DNA of 64,000 bases from Faecalicatena_A orotica (lineage in GTDB: Bacteria > Bacillota > Clostridia > Lachnospirales > Lachnospiraceae): the NCBI RefSeq assembly GCF_040545875.1, contig NZ_JBEPMR010000001.1; one strand, 5' to 3'. Each line of letters starts with the position of its first letter. Within the stretch, counting starts at the first letter, position 1. Shown here piece by piece: positions 16,116 through 25,231 of this stretch. Below the pieces are notes generated by a model that saw only the letters and a list, made by a program, of their open reading frames with translations, was not told where the DNA came from and did not search any database. The position numbers and the translations under genes were made by a program.

Positions 16116-16994
16116 ATGACATTTGACCAGTTAAAATATTTTATTGCCGTAGTTGAAGAAAATACCTTTTTTGACGCCGCAGAAACTTTGCATATCTCCC
16201 AGTCTTCCCTGTCCAAACAGATCATGAAGCTGGAAAAAGAACTGGACATCACACTGCTTGACAGAAGCAGGCGAAGCTGCTCTCTGACAGAAGCAGGGCA
16301 GTTCTTTTATCAGGAAGCTCTGCAGCTTACAAAACAGTACCGGCAGACACTTTTCGGACTTAAATGCTTCAGAGAAAACCGTGACAGTGAACTGCGTATC
16401 GGAACGCTGCCCATACTGTCCCATTACCGTCTGATCCCCCTGATAAAAAAGTATTCAGAGATACACCGCCAGATTCATCTCGAAATCGACGAAGTGGAAG
16501 AAGTGGAATTAATCAACGGATTCAATGCAGGAAAATATGATCTCATCATTGCGAGAGAGCCTCTGCTGCGCCAGTGTTCCTGTGAGACCTGCATACTGGT
16601 ACACGACGAACTGACCGCAGTACTCCCCTCCTCCCACAGATATGCACACTCTTCCTCTGTCAGCCTCCCTGAACTTGCCTGCGAGGACTTTCTTTTGATG
16701 AACAGATACACTTCCGTATTTCACCTGTGTATGGAAGAATTTAAAAAATATGGCATCTCTGCAAATATCATCCGTAATGCACGTGCAGAATCTATAATCG
16801 GGGCCGTCGCCGCGAATGAGGGCATCAGCCTCCTTCCTATGAGTAATTTTGAGGTTTTCCGCCATCAGAACGTTGCTGCCCTTCCCCTGGCCCCCCCTGT
16901 ACAGCTTCCTGTCGCTGCCGCCATGAAAAAAAATGGCAGCTCTGCACGAGCTGCCAAAGAGTTCATCTCTTACTTATGTAAAAATATAGAATAA
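16116..16994 (+). CDS. LysR-family regulator of the tannin/gallate operon
   Basis: A 292-residue LysR protein: N-terminal winged helix (MTFDQLKYFIAVVEENTF, then SQSSLSKQIMKLE) and a two-lobe effector domain. The start at 16116 follows GAGAGGAAA; a longer frame from 16092 lacks a site. It is transcribed away from the decarboxylase-tannase operon across a ~160-bp intergenic region, the standard place for a LysR activator. A -10 candidate TATAAT lies at 16071-16076. The effector is probably gallate or a tannin ester, by analogy. Confidence 0.88.
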   Translation: MTFDQLKYFIAVVEENTFFDAAETLHISQSSLSKQIMKLEKELDITLLDRSRRSCSLTEAGQFFYQEALQLTKQYRQTLFGLKCFRENRDSELRIGTLPILSHYRLIPLIKKYSEIHRQIHLEIDEVEEVELINGFNAGKYDLIIAREPLLRQCSCETCILVHDELTAVLPSSHRYAHSSSVSLPELACEDFLLMNRYTSVFHLCMEEFKKYGISANIIRNARAESIIGAVAANEGISLLPMSNFEVFRHQNVAALPLAPPVQLPVAAAMKKNGSSARAAKEFISYLCKNIE

Positions 16995-17010
16995 AATTGG
17001 TTTCAGATTT

Positions 17011-18570
17011 CTATTCCGTCTCTGATTTTCCATCCGGCAAATCAATATCCGGGATACCAGTTATATGTACGTTCCTGTCTGTTCTGGCTTCAAGTGTCTC
17101 TGCCTTGATTACATCTCCAAGATCAATACCGGTTGTCTCTTTCATGCTTTCAATCAGCTTCTTCATGACAATCGGTACATTGCCTGCGACAGCATCCATG
17201 CCACTGCCTTCGCCGCTTCCTCCGATGATCGTGATCTTATCGATCTGTTTCAGCGGCTCGGCAATGCTGGATGCGATATCCGGCAATACCTTAATCAGCA
17301 TTTCTGCCATAGCAGCTTTATTGTACTTCTGGTAAGCATCCGCCTTTTTCTCCATTGATTCAGCCTCTGCAAGTCCTTTGGCACGTATTGCCTTAGCTTC
17401 CGCTTCTCCCTTTGCCTGCACACCTTCAGCCTCCTGTACCATCCTGTACTTCTCAGCTTCCGCCTGTGCTTTTTTGGCAATTGACTCCTGCTCCAGAGCA
17501 TACTTGTCGGCTTCGGCCTGGATCTTCTTAGCAGCGGCTTCGCGTTCCATCTCAAACTGTCTCGCTTCTGCATCTTTCTGTCTGCGGTACAGTTCCGCAT
17601 CAGAACGCTGCTGCTGTTCAAACTTCTTCGCTTCAGCTTCTTTCTTAATCTCTGCTTCCAGTGCCTTTTCTTTTACTTCTACCTCACGGGCTTTCAGCTC
17701 TACCTCGCGTTCCTGGCGGGCGATGTTGGCATTCGCAGTCGTGATCTCGATTTCCTTACGCTGCTGTTCTTCCTGAATGCGGTATGCAGCATCCGCTTCT
17801 GCCTGCTTGATGTCGGCGTCTTTTTTCAACTCTGCTTTCTTGATCGCGAGTTCATTCTCACGCTGGGCAATCTCGGTCTGGGACGCAATCTGACGTTCAT
17901 TGGCCATCTTATCAGCATCTGCCTTAGCCATCGCAATATCTCTCTCAGATTCAGCTTTTGCAATGGCAGCATCCTTTTTGATCTTCGCGGTATTATCCAT
18001 ACCCATATCATTGATCAGTCCGCTCTCATCTTCTACGTTCTGGATATTACAGGAAATAATCTCAATACCAAGCTTGCGCATATCAACCATCGCCTTGCCC
18101 TGCACCTGATTACCAAACTCATCCCTGTTATTGCAGATTGTTTTTAAATCCATTGTACCGATAATCTCCCTCATGTTACCCTGAAGGGAATCCTGCAGAT
18201 CCATGATGATCTCTTCTGACTTTTTATTCAGGAAGTTCGTCATCGCAAGCTTAATCATCTCCGGCTCCGTGCTGACACGCACTTTTGCCACGGCATCAAC
18301 CTGAATATTGATAAAGTCCAGCGTCGGAATATATCCTTCTGTCTTGATATCAATGGTTACCTGCTTTAGTGAAAGCTTATCCAGCCTCTGCAGAAACGGA
18401 ATGCGAATCCCCGCCCGCCCAATCAGAATCTTAGGGTCTTTTTTGAATCCGGAAATGATAAATGCCGTGTCCGGCGGAGCTTTTACATATCCGCAGACGA
18501 TGAAAATTAAAAGTAATGCAACGACAATGACAGCTATGATGATGCCTATGAAATCTCCTATGTAGAACAT
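17011..18570 (-). CDS. floT: Flotillin-like SPFH-domain protein
   Basis: A 519-residue protein with one N-terminal membrane segment (residues about 5-28), an SPFH/band-7 domain to about residue 200, then a long coiled coil with repeated EAEA-type motifs, and a C-terminal domain with IIGGSGEGSG. This is the architecture of bacterial flotillins (YuaG/FloT), which organise membrane microdomains. The ATG at 18570 follows GAGGAGG. A promoter is visible at 18715-18742. The NfeD-type partner that often accompanies flotillins is not adjacent. Confidence 0.93.
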   Translation of the reverse strand: MFYIGDFIGIIIAVIVVALLLIFIVCGYVKAPPDTAFIISGFKKDPKILIGRAGIRIPFLQRLDKLSLKQVTIDIKTEGYIPTLDFINIQVDAVAKVRVSTEPEMIKLAMTNFLNKKSEEIIMDLQDSLQGNMREIIGTMDLKTICNNRDEFGNQVQGKAMVDMRKLGIEIISCNIQNVEDESGLINDMGMDNTAKIKKDAAIAKAESERDIAMAKADADKMANERQIASQTEIAQRENELAIKKAELKKDADIKQAEADAAYRIQEEQQRKEIEITTANANIARQEREVELKAREVEVKEKALEAEIKKEAEAKKFEQQQRSDAELYRRQKDAEARQFEMEREAAAKKIQAEADKYALEQESIAKKAQAEAEKYRMVQEAEGVQAKGEAEAKAIRAKGLAEAESMEKKADAYQKYNKAAMAEMLIKVLPDIASSIAEPLKQIDKITIIGGSGEGSGMDAVAGNVPIVMKKLIESMKETTGIDLGDVIKAETLEARTDRNVHITGIPDIDLPDGKSETE

Positions 18571-18714
18571 GTGTCTCTTCCTCCTCATATTGTGGCACAT
18601 TACCGGCCCCTGTTCCGGCCGTCTGTATACCCATCTTGACTGGTGCCTGTTCGATTTTGCGGCCTTCCCAGCCGCCTTCCCGCCCTCCTTATCGTGAGAA
18701 TTTATTATGCTTTA

Positions 18715-18742
18715 TTGTAACATAAATAGCACTGCTTTAAAT
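18715..18742 (-). promoter_or_regulatory. Promoter of the flotillin gene
   Basis: On the minus strand, -35 TTTAAA (18737-18742) and -10 TACAAT (18715-18720) are 16 bases apart, immediately after the end of the upstream regulator gene and about 145 bases before the flotillin start. Confidence 0.55.
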
Positions 18743-18748
18743 AGTAGA

Positions 18749-19534
18749 TTATGTTAATTTTCCGGAAATTCGTTTTTGAATCTCCTTATAGCGAGTCTGC
18801 CCGATGGGGAGCTGTGTTCCGTCACTCAAAGTCGCCTTATACCGGCAGATTTCCCGGATATAACGGATATTCACGAGATAGCTGTTGTGGATACGGACGA
18901 AATGGGGGTGTTCCATCTCATTCAGCGTTACCCTGGCAGTAATGGAATCCGTCTCTGTAGAAATGGTAGTAATCTTATCATCCGATTTCATATATATGAT
19001 TTCACCGGGAAAGAAAAAATGGATATTGCCATTTAAGTCCTTTATCCTGATCTTTTCCATCTTCCCACCGGAAAGGATTTCTGTATTCACGCGGTCAAAC
19101 ACTCTTGCCTGCGGTGTCTGGTCCTGCGGCGCCTGTTCATTCTGAATATGGCAGGCATTGGCGTGAAGCAGATGCAGATCTTCTTTCTCCTGCTTCCAGA
19201 CGAACGTAAAATGTACCCCGCTGGATAATGATGTGCCATCCGCTCCCCGGCTCGTTACTATAAATCTGCCATAAGTCACCCATGTATGCCGCTCATGCGT
19301 CAGCATAGCATACTCCTCCTGTGAAATCTCCAGTGGCGGCAGTTCCCCTTCCGACTCTATCGTTTTTAAAAACTTGTCACGCCCCTGAATATATTGTGAA
19401 GAATAATCCCCGACCCAGACAAAGTCTTCATCCAGCAGTTCAACAAAAGGAAGAAGCTGTTTGTTCATAAATGCGTGAATCAGCTCCCTCGATTTGTCCA
19501 GAATATTCTTTTCAGTATAACGCTGTTTTCCCAT
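18749..19534 (-). CDS. SnoaL-like domain fused to a LytTR DNA-binding domain
   Basis: A 261-residue protein. Residues about 8-130 look like a SnoaL/NTF2-fold domain (FVELLDEDFVWVGDYSSQYIQG, then TWVTYGRF and VHFTFVWK). Residues about 160-260 are a LytTR DNA-binding domain (IIYMKSDDKITTI, HFVRIHNSYLVNIRYI, LPIGQTRY). There is no receiver domain, so control is probably by ligand binding to the SnoaL-like part rather than phosphorylation. The start at 19534 follows GGAGGTG. It precedes the flotillin gene on the same strand, which has its own promoter. Confidence 0.85.
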   Translation of the reverse strand: MGKQRYTEKNILDKSRELIHAFMNKQLLPFVELLDEDFVWVGDYSSQYIQGRDKFLKTIESEGELPPLEISQEEYAMLTHERHTWVTYGRFIVTSRGADGTSLSSGVHFTFVWKQEKEDLHLLHANACHIQNEQAPQDQTPQARVFDRVNTEILSGGKMEKIRIKDLNGNIHFFFPGEIIYMKSDDKITTISTETDSITARVTLNEMEHPHFVRIHNSYLVNIRYIREICRYKATLSDGTQLPIGQTRYKEIQKRISGKLT

Positions 19535-19570
19535 GTAAGCCACCTCCGGTTTGCCCTGAAACGTTGAAGA

Positions 19571-20146
19571 TCAGCTGTGCTTTACCTCCTCATAAACGAA
19601 ACAGTCTTTTATATGGTCATTGACGATACCTGTCGCCTGAAGGAATGAATATACGATAGTTGTTCCCAGAAATTTAAATCCCATATCTTTCAAGTCCTTG
19701 CTTATCCGGTCAGAAAGCGCAGTGTTCGCAGGCAAATCTTCTATATTCTCCCAATGCCCGGTCACGGGAGTGCCGTCTACATATGACCATATAAACTTAT
19801 CAAAACTTCCGTACTCCTCCTGAATCTTCAAAAAGAGATTCGCATTATTAACAGCGGCTGATATCTTCCGCCGGTTCCTTATGATTTTCTCGTTCGACAT
19901 AAGCTCTTCAATCTTATCATCCCCGTAATGTGCAACCTTCTCCGGGTCAAAACCATCGAATGCTTCACGGAATGCCTCTCTTTTTTTCAGGATTGTGATC
20001 CACGACAGTCCTGCCTGCATACTTTCCAGAATCAGCATCTCAAACAATTTGGCGTCGTCATGAACCGGCCGTCCCCATTCATTATCATGGTAGTCTATGT
20101 ATATGGGAGTATCTCCCGCCCAGGAACATCTTGTCTTATTATCCAT
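19571..20146 (-). CDS. tag: DNA-3-methyladenine glycosylase I
   Basis: A 191-residue protein with the family's start (CSWAGDTPIYIDYHDNEWG) and LILESMQAGLSWITILKKR, which contains the catalytic Glu. Tag removes 3-methyladenine from alkylated DNA. The gene is last in an operon with a methyltransferase for alkylated DNA, a Y-family polymerase and a YolD protein, so the whole unit deals with alkylation and bypass. Confidence 0.95.
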   Translation of the reverse strand: MDNKTRCSWAGDTPIYIDYHDNEWGRPVHDDAKLFEMLILESMQAGLSWITILKKREAFREAFDGFDPEKVAHYGDDKIEELMSNEKIIRNRRKISAAVNNANLFLKIQEEYGSFDKFIWSYVDGTPVTGHWENIEDLPANTALSDRISKDLKDMGFKFLGTTIVYSFLQATGIVNDHIKDCFVYEEVKHS

Positions 20147-20161
20147 ACTGTTGTTATCCTT

Positions 20162-20482
20162 TCATTCGATTATAATATCATACAAATCATCAAATGAGAT
20201 CTTTGTATTCACAATTTTAAGAAGTCTGGCTGTCTCATCTATCCTTGACACCATCCCTGTCAGCTTCAGATACTCATGATTGGCAAAATAAATGACTGTT
20301 ATGATATCATTTTTATGAACCTGCCTGAGTTTCTGATCCAGTTCCTTCTGGTACTCTTCTGACAGTTCCCGCTTTGGGACCACAATTTTTTCTTTTTTCT
20401 TCAATGCCTCCGGATAACCTTTTAAGGCCGCAAACGGCATGAACTGCTTTGCCCGCTCTTCCCTGCTCATTTTACTATTCAC
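20162..20482 (-). CDS. YolD-like protein
   Basis: A 106-residue protein with the YolD-like pattern (SREERAKQFMPFAALKGY near the N-terminus and ISFDDLYDI near the end). YolD-like proteins are usually encoded next to a UvrX/UmuC-type Y-family polymerase and are thought to act as its partner. Here the gene overlaps the polymerase gene by 8 bases. Confidence 0.9.
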   Translation of the reverse strand: MNSKMSREERAKQFMPFAALKGYPEALKKKEKIVVPKRELSEEYQKELDQKLRQVHKNDIITVIYFANHEYLKLTGMVSRIDETARLLKIVNTKISFDDLYDIIIE

Positions 20483-21740
20483 TGCGGTGTCCTCCGATCT
20501 GCCGGTTACGTTCTATTGTCGTTCCATTTTCCATCAGGTTCATGCCTTTTAATATCGCATTCTTACCATACTTTTCCTTGATATTAAGCATCGCCTGCTG
20601 CATGCGGTGCTCCCTTTCCAGCCCGGCCGGGTCTGTAAACAGGTCATACTGCTGGTATGCCTCATCTATGACATGATTGAATGTGAGATATACCCTGCGG
20701 ACTGCCGTGAATCTGTCTACAATCCTTTCATACAGCTTCAGTGCATACGACCTGATCTGCCGGGCGGAGCTTGTCGTAACCGTCATGGAGATCGTACCGT
20801 GCGCAGATTTCTTTTCTATCCGGTTACTGTATCCAACATGAAGCGTGAGAGAATCCGTAACCAGCCCCTTATCCACCAGTTCCAGACAGAGCAGTTCTGC
20901 CATCTCCTTGACAATGAGTTTCCCTTCCTCATAATGATAATCCCGGCTCAATACCTGCCCGCTGGATATGGAATTTGATTTTGCCTTGTAATTCTTAATA
21001 TCCGCTATCGTCGTTGGCTCCCGTCCCCATGCATGGTCGATCAGAAGTTCCGCATCTATGCCGAATAGCTGATAGAGAAGCCCTTCATCTGCCCGGGCTA
21101 TCTCTCCCATCGTCGTAATCCCCACCCGTTCCAGACGGACGGCCGTCCCGGTACCGATCCTCCAGAAATCTTTGAGTGGTTTGTGGGTCCACAGTGTCCC
21201 ACGGTATGATGCTTCATCAAGGATGCCTATATGGTCCGGCACATGCTTCGCCGTAATATCCAATGCAATCTTAGCCAGATACAGGTTCGAGCCAATCCCG
21301 CAGGTGGCAGTAATCTCTGTGCTGTCCATGATGTCCTGCATGATCCTCATACCCAGCTCCTTTGCCGTCATCTGGTACATTGACAGATAGTCGGTCACAT
21401 CCATAAAAACCTCGTCCACAGAATACACATGGATGTCCGCACTTTCTATATATTTCAGGTAAATGGCATAGATTTCAGCAGAATAATCGATGTACAACTG
21501 CATCCTCGGCGGTGCCATGATATATTCGATGTTCTTTGGAATCTGGAAAACCCTGCATCTACCGGGTACTCCCAGTTCTTTCATCGCCGGCGAAACGGCC
21601 AGACAGATCGTCTTTTCCGACCTTTCAGGGTCTGCCACTACCAGATTCGTCTCCAGCGGGTCCAGACCACGCTCGACACATTCTACGGATGCATAAAAGC
21701 ACTTCAGATCTATACAGATATAGACTTTATCTCCGGTCAT
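20475..21740 (-). CDS. Y-family DNA polymerase (UmuC/UvrX type)
   Basis: A 421-residue polymerase with the catalytic acids in CIDLKCFYASVE (residues about 8-19) and YSVDEVFMDVTDYL (about 105-118). It also has the helix-hairpin-helix-type LERVGITTMGEIARADEGLL. It lacks the extra C-terminal motifs of classical DinB and is closest to the Gram-positive UvrX/UmuC branch paired with YolD. It performs translesion synthesis. It overlaps the upstream alkyltransferase gene by a GTGA/ATG junction; the start is either GTG 21746 or ATG 21740. Confidence 0.93.
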   Translation of the reverse strand: MTGDKVYICIDLKCFYASVECVERGLDPLETNLVVADPERSEKTICLAVSPAMKELGVPGRCRVFQIPKNIEYIMAPPRMQLYIDYSAEIYAIYLKYIESADIHVYSVDEVFMDVTDYLSMYQMTAKELGMRIMQDIMDSTEITATCGIGSNLYLAKIALDITAKHVPDHIGILDEASYRGTLWTHKPLKDFWRIGTGTAVRLERVGITTMGEIARADEGLLYQLFGIDAELLIDHAWGREPTTIADIKNYKAKSNSISSGQVLSRDYHYEEGKLIVKEMAELLCLELVDKGLVTDSLTLHVGYSNRIEKKSAHGTISMTVTTSSARQIRSYALKLYERIVDRFTAVRRVYLTFNHVIDEAYQQYDLFTDPAGLEREHRMQQAMLNIKEKYGKNAILKGMNLMENGTTIERNRQIGGHRSE

Positions 21741-21742
21741 AT

Positions 21743-22279
21743 TCACTGCCGCCCTTTCTTAGGCCAGTGATACCGGCTTAGATCTACCCCTTCCAGACGC
21801 AGGAGTGCTTCTTTTTTTTCTATTCCGCCTGCATATCCGGTCAGGCTTCCGTCGCTCCCCACTACCCGGTGGCAGGGTATCACAATGGAAATCGGGTTGT
21901 GCCCGACTGCGCCCCCTACAGCCTGGGCGGACATGCGGCTAAGTCCCTTCTTTACAGCGAGTCTCTCTGCAATTTCTCCATAAGTCATGACACTCCCATA
22001 TGGGATCTCACAGAGTATCTTCCAGACTTCCTGTCTGAACTCACTGCCGGCAGGAGCCAGAGGAAGCTTCGATATCCCGGGCTTCATTCCTGCAAAATAC
22101 CGGTCAAGCCAGTCTTTCGCAGACTGCAGGACCGGGATGTTATCATTTTCCGTTGGTTCTTCCTTAAGTGTTCCATAAAAATACTTCTGACCGTCCAGCC
22201 ACAGGCCTGACAGATTCATGCCGTCAGATACAATTGTAATCCCGCCTGCCGGTGAGGAATAGTGTGCTGAATAATACAT
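21743..22279 (-). CDS. ogt: Methylated-DNA-[protein]-cysteine S-methyltransferase
   Basis: A 178-residue protein with the active-site motif PCHRVVGSDGSLTGYAGG and the DNA-binding MTYGEIA segment. It removes O6-alkyl groups from guanine by suicide transfer to its cysteine. The start at 22279 follows AAGGAGG; a longer frame from 22330 would pass through the LexA box and is rejected. It is the first gene of the repair operon. Confidence 0.95.
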   Translation of the reverse strand: MYYSAHYSSPAGGITIVSDGMNLSGLWLDGQKYFYGTLKEEPTENDNIPVLQSAKDWLDRYFAGMKPGISKLPLAPAGSEFRQEVWKILCEIPYGSVMTYGEIAERLAVKKGLSRMSAQAVGGAVGHNPISIVIPCHRVVGSDGSLTGYAGGIEKKEALLRLEGVDLSRYHWPKKGRQ

Positions 22280-22301
22280 GGGCGCCCTCCTTTTGCTTTT
22301 T

Positions 22302-22330
22302 ATTCTATCAGAACATTCGTTCGTTTTCAA
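22302..22330 (-). promoter_or_regulatory. SOS promoter with LexA box inside the spacer
   Basis: On the minus strand, -35 TTGAAA (22325-22330) and -10 TAGAAT (22302-22307) are 17 bases apart. The spacer contains CGAACGAATGTTCT (22310-22323), which fits the Gram-positive LexA/DinR consensus CGAAC-N4-GTTYC in all but the last base. LexA bound here would block polymerase directly, so the repair operon should be SOS-induced. Confidence 0.88.
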
Positions 22331-22389
22331 GGTCTTATTTTAAATCCTACGGACAAATTTCCCCACGGCAGGTAAATCAATACTTCTAC

Positions 22390-23754
22390 TTATTCCTTAT
22401 AAGAAAGCGCTTCCTCAATTACCTTCTGTTTTTGTGACTTAAGATATTCGATGCTTACAGCCTTTACTTTCAGTCTCCAGATAACGTAAACTGCAACTAT
22501 TAGAATTGTCGCAAATGAAGCAATAATAAATCCAAAACTTTGTCCTGCACAGGAACCATAAATCATATATGCACAGGCAATCAAACCAACGCTGCAAAAT
22601 ATGTAGTAAACAGGAATCGGCATTGCATGCAGGAAAGAACATTTCCAGGGTTCCGGATATTTTTTAGGCAGAGCCATGCATTTTACAACAGCAAAGAAAA
22701 TAATAATGTAAAATACCAGATTCGTCAGCGATACTATTGTATCAAATGAAATATTAAATATAATCGGAATCAATGTAATCAGATACAATGCAGTCATGGA
22801 AACATACGGCCATCCATTCTTCGCTTTCTTTTTAAATACAGGGGGGATCCATCCTTCATCTGCCATCTGCATGATCGGATAACGGAAGGTTGTAACCGAT
22901 GTAAATAAAGAAGTCAGCAGTGCCAGTACTGCCCCGCACAGTATAAATGCCACAAACACACCTTTCGGGAAAATATACTGGGCTACAACAGAAAGATCCT
23001 TATTGGCAACCTGCTCAATGGGAAGTACTCCCGTTGCAACGAAAACAATCAATGTAGAAATAACCAAAACAATCAGACTGCAGCCAATCATGGCTTTTGG
23101 CGCTTCTCTCGTAGGTCTTTTTAATTCAGAGCTTAAACTTACCGGAACTAATGTACAGCCAAGTACTGCATATAAGCACATATTGCAGGCTGCCGCAAAA
23201 TTTGAAAAACCACAGTCAAAAAAGCCACCCTCACTTATATATTTTGAAAAATTTATCTTAGGAAGACCCATTATTACAAATAGTAATAAAGCTCCTAACA
23301 GTATGACCGTCATAGCGCTCTCTACTTTTCCCCCAAATTTCGTACCAAAATAGCTGATTCCAAAAAACAGCGTGATAATACCAATTGACAGCAGTTTGCT
23401 CTCTGAAGGTACGGAAGTAATGACAGATGACGTATAGGAAATCGCGGATGTTGCATATCCTGCCATAGTCAGTGAGGCAATCAGCCAGAGGAATCCGTAA
23501 ATTCCACTAACAACAGGCGGCATAAGGAATGCCATCTGGCTGTAATCCCCTCCTTTTAAAGGAAACATCGAGGCTATAATAAAGTTAAAGAGTTGTGCAA
23601 AGAAAGCCAGCAGCACACCCATAATCATTGCAAAAATGGCTCCTTTCCCAGCCAGTCCTATCGCTATCGGAAGCAGGATAAAGAGACCTGAACCAATGAC
23701 GCCGCCAATCGTATAACTATAAAGTTCCAATGTTGTCAGCTTTGTGGATTTCAT
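22390..23754 (-). CDS. APC-family amino acid permease
   Basis: A 454-residue protein with about 12 membrane segments and the APC signature GGVIGSGLFILLP at residues 17-29. It lies 30 bases after a PatB/MalY-type C-S lyase gene, with an AAGGAGG site, so the two probably form an operon for uptake of a sulfur amino acid or cysteine conjugate. The exact substrate is not determined. Confidence 0.88.
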   Translation of the reverse strand: MKSTKLTTLELYSYTIGGVIGSGLFILLPIAIGLAGKGAIFAMIMGVLLAFFAQLFNFIIASMFPLKGGDYSQMAFLMPPVVSGIYGFLWLIASLTMAGYATSAISYTSSVITSVPSESKLLSIGIITLFFGISYFGTKFGGKVESAMTVILLGALLLFVIMGLPKINFSKYISEGGFFDCGFSNFAAACNMCLYAVLGCTLVPVSLSSELKRPTREAPKAMIGCSLIVLVISTLIVFVATGVLPIEQVANKDLSVVAQYIFPKGVFVAFILCGAVLALLTSLFTSVTTFRYPIMQMADEGWIPPVFKKKAKNGWPYVSMTALYLITLIPIIFNISFDTIVSLTNLVFYIIIFFAVVKCMALPKKYPEPWKCSFLHAMPIPVYYIFCSVGLIACAYMIYGSCAGQSFGFIIASFATILIVAVYVIWRLKVKAVSIEYLKSQKQKVIEEALSYKE

Positions 23755-23783
23755 AAAATACCTCCTTATTTATAGAAATAATT

Positions 23784-24971
23784 CTACTTGAATTGACTGC
23801 AGATTCTTGAAAAGGCTTCTTCTAAACGGATACGGGGGATGGATGTGCAGACACGGATATATCCTGGTGAGTCTCCCTCATCAAAATCTCTTCCTTGTTC
23901 CACGAAAACACCTGCTTTATTATAACAGCGGTCTAACAGTTCATCATCTGACAGTCCATAAGCTGAAAAATCCATCCACAGCAGATATGTTCCTTCCGGC
24001 CTCCATATCTTTACTTCGGGCATATTTTCTTTTAAATATGCGATGACAAAATCAATATTTTCATCCAGATATTCCCGCAGCTGTTCGAACCACTCTTCCC
24101 CCTCGTTATAGGCTGCTTTCACCGCCTCCAGAACAAATGGTGTTGGGTTGCAGTGAAGCTGTTCTGCAGTTTTACACCTAAGCGCTTTATCTTTTATAAT
24201 CAGATGGCTTGCTTCCAAAGATGCAAGATTAAACGATTTACTTGCTCCTGCACACACAATCAGGTTTTGTGCATCTGTTATCTTTCCTATCGGTGTAAAT
24301 ACTGTTTCTCTGCGTACAATATCCCCGTGTATCTCGTCAGCAATCACGACCACATCATTTTTGGTACATATGTCATATATCCGCTTTAATTCATCTGCTG
24401 TCCACACACGCCCGACAGGATTATGCGGACTGCATAATAGAAAAGCTTTCACTTCTGCCAGTGCCGTCTTTTTTTCAAAATCCTCCCAGTTAACCGTATA
24501 GTATCCGTCATTATCTAGTAAATGGCTTTTCACTACCTTGCGGTCTGCGTTCCGGATGGTTGAATAAAACGGAGTATATACCGGGGGTGTGACAAGTATG
24601 CTGTCACCATACCCAGAAACCGCCTTAATTGCAGCAGTAATTCCTGTAAGCGTCCCTGCACTGTATAAAATTTCCTCTCTTTTCACATGCCAGTCATGTC
24701 TTCTGGCGTACCAGCCAATAATGGCTTCATAATACCCATTGTGCAGACTGGGGTGGGTAAAGCAGTAACCATAAAGGTTAAAATCTACTACTTTCTGGAG
24801 CGCTGTCCTGATACACGGGGCACACCGGAAATCCATATCAGCAACATCAATTGGTATAAAATCGGCAGGAACAGGCCCCCAATTAAACTCTGCCATATAC
24901 TCATCCGTGACATCATATTCCATACTGTTTGTACCGCGCCGGTCAATTATTTCGTCGAAATCAAATTTCAT
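23784..24971 (-). CDS. PatB/MalY-type PLP-dependent C-S lyase
   Basis: A 395-residue fold-type I aminotransferase-like enzyme. It starts FDFDEIIDRRGTNSMEYD, has the ADMDF motif, SPHNPVGRVW, the PLP-phosphate and Lys region AGASKSFNLASL (Schiff-base Lys), and YIRVC near the C-terminus. These are hallmarks of cystathionine beta-lyase PatB/MalY. It would release a thiol, pyruvate and ammonia from cysteine conjugates or cystathionine. The start at 24971 follows AGGAGG. Downstream lies an amino acid permease. Confidence 0.92.
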   Translation of the reverse strand: MKFDFDEIIDRRGTNSMEYDVTDEYMAEFNWGPVPADFIPIDVADMDFRCAPCIRTALQKVVDFNLYGYCFTHPSLHNGYYEAIIGWYARRHDWHVKREEILYSAGTLTGITAAIKAVSGYGDSILVTPPVYTPFYSTIRNADRKVVKSHLLDNDGYYTVNWEDFEKKTALAEVKAFLLCSPHNPVGRVWTADELKRIYDICTKNDVVVIADEIHGDIVRRETVFTPIGKITDAQNLIVCAGASKSFNLASLEASHLIIKDKALRCKTAEQLHCNPTPFVLEAVKAAYNEGEEWFEQLREYLDENIDFVIAYLKENMPEVKIWRPEGTYLLWMDFSAYGLSDDELLDRCYNKAGVFVEQGRDFDEGDSPGYIRVCTSIPRIRLEEAFSRICSQFK

Positions 24972-25160
24972 CTGAATACCTCCTGTTGTAAAATACATAG
25001 TTACAGATTCTGCACTGCATTACTATGCGTAACATTAAAGTCATTTAATTGTTAAGCTGCTTAACTTTTATTTTAATATAATACCACTGTCTAAAATTGT
25101 CAATACATTTATGTTTTTTACCATATTTTACCATATTTTTGTTATATTTTCACAAAAACA

Positions 25161-25225
25161 AGCATAAAAAAAGAGCCTCTGATGCAAAGAAAAAATCCTG
25201 TTAACAGGATTCTCTTGCACCAGAA
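25161..25225 (-). terminator. Terminator after the MarR gene
   Basis: The core is AATCCTG-TTAA-CAGGATT (25194-25211), extended by TGCAAGA/TCTTTGCA pairing and followed on the minus strand by a T tract. It ends the MarR transcript before the C-S lyase gene, so the latter probably has its own promoter in 24972-25160, which is AT-rich. Confidence 0.75.
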
Positions 25226-25231
25226 AACTCA

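Noticed and set aside
17378..17776. Long open frames antisense to the flotillin coiled coil
   Set aside because: They are Ala/Ser/Phe-rich shadows of the Glu/Ala/Lys codon pattern of the coiled coil, without ribosome sites or family features.
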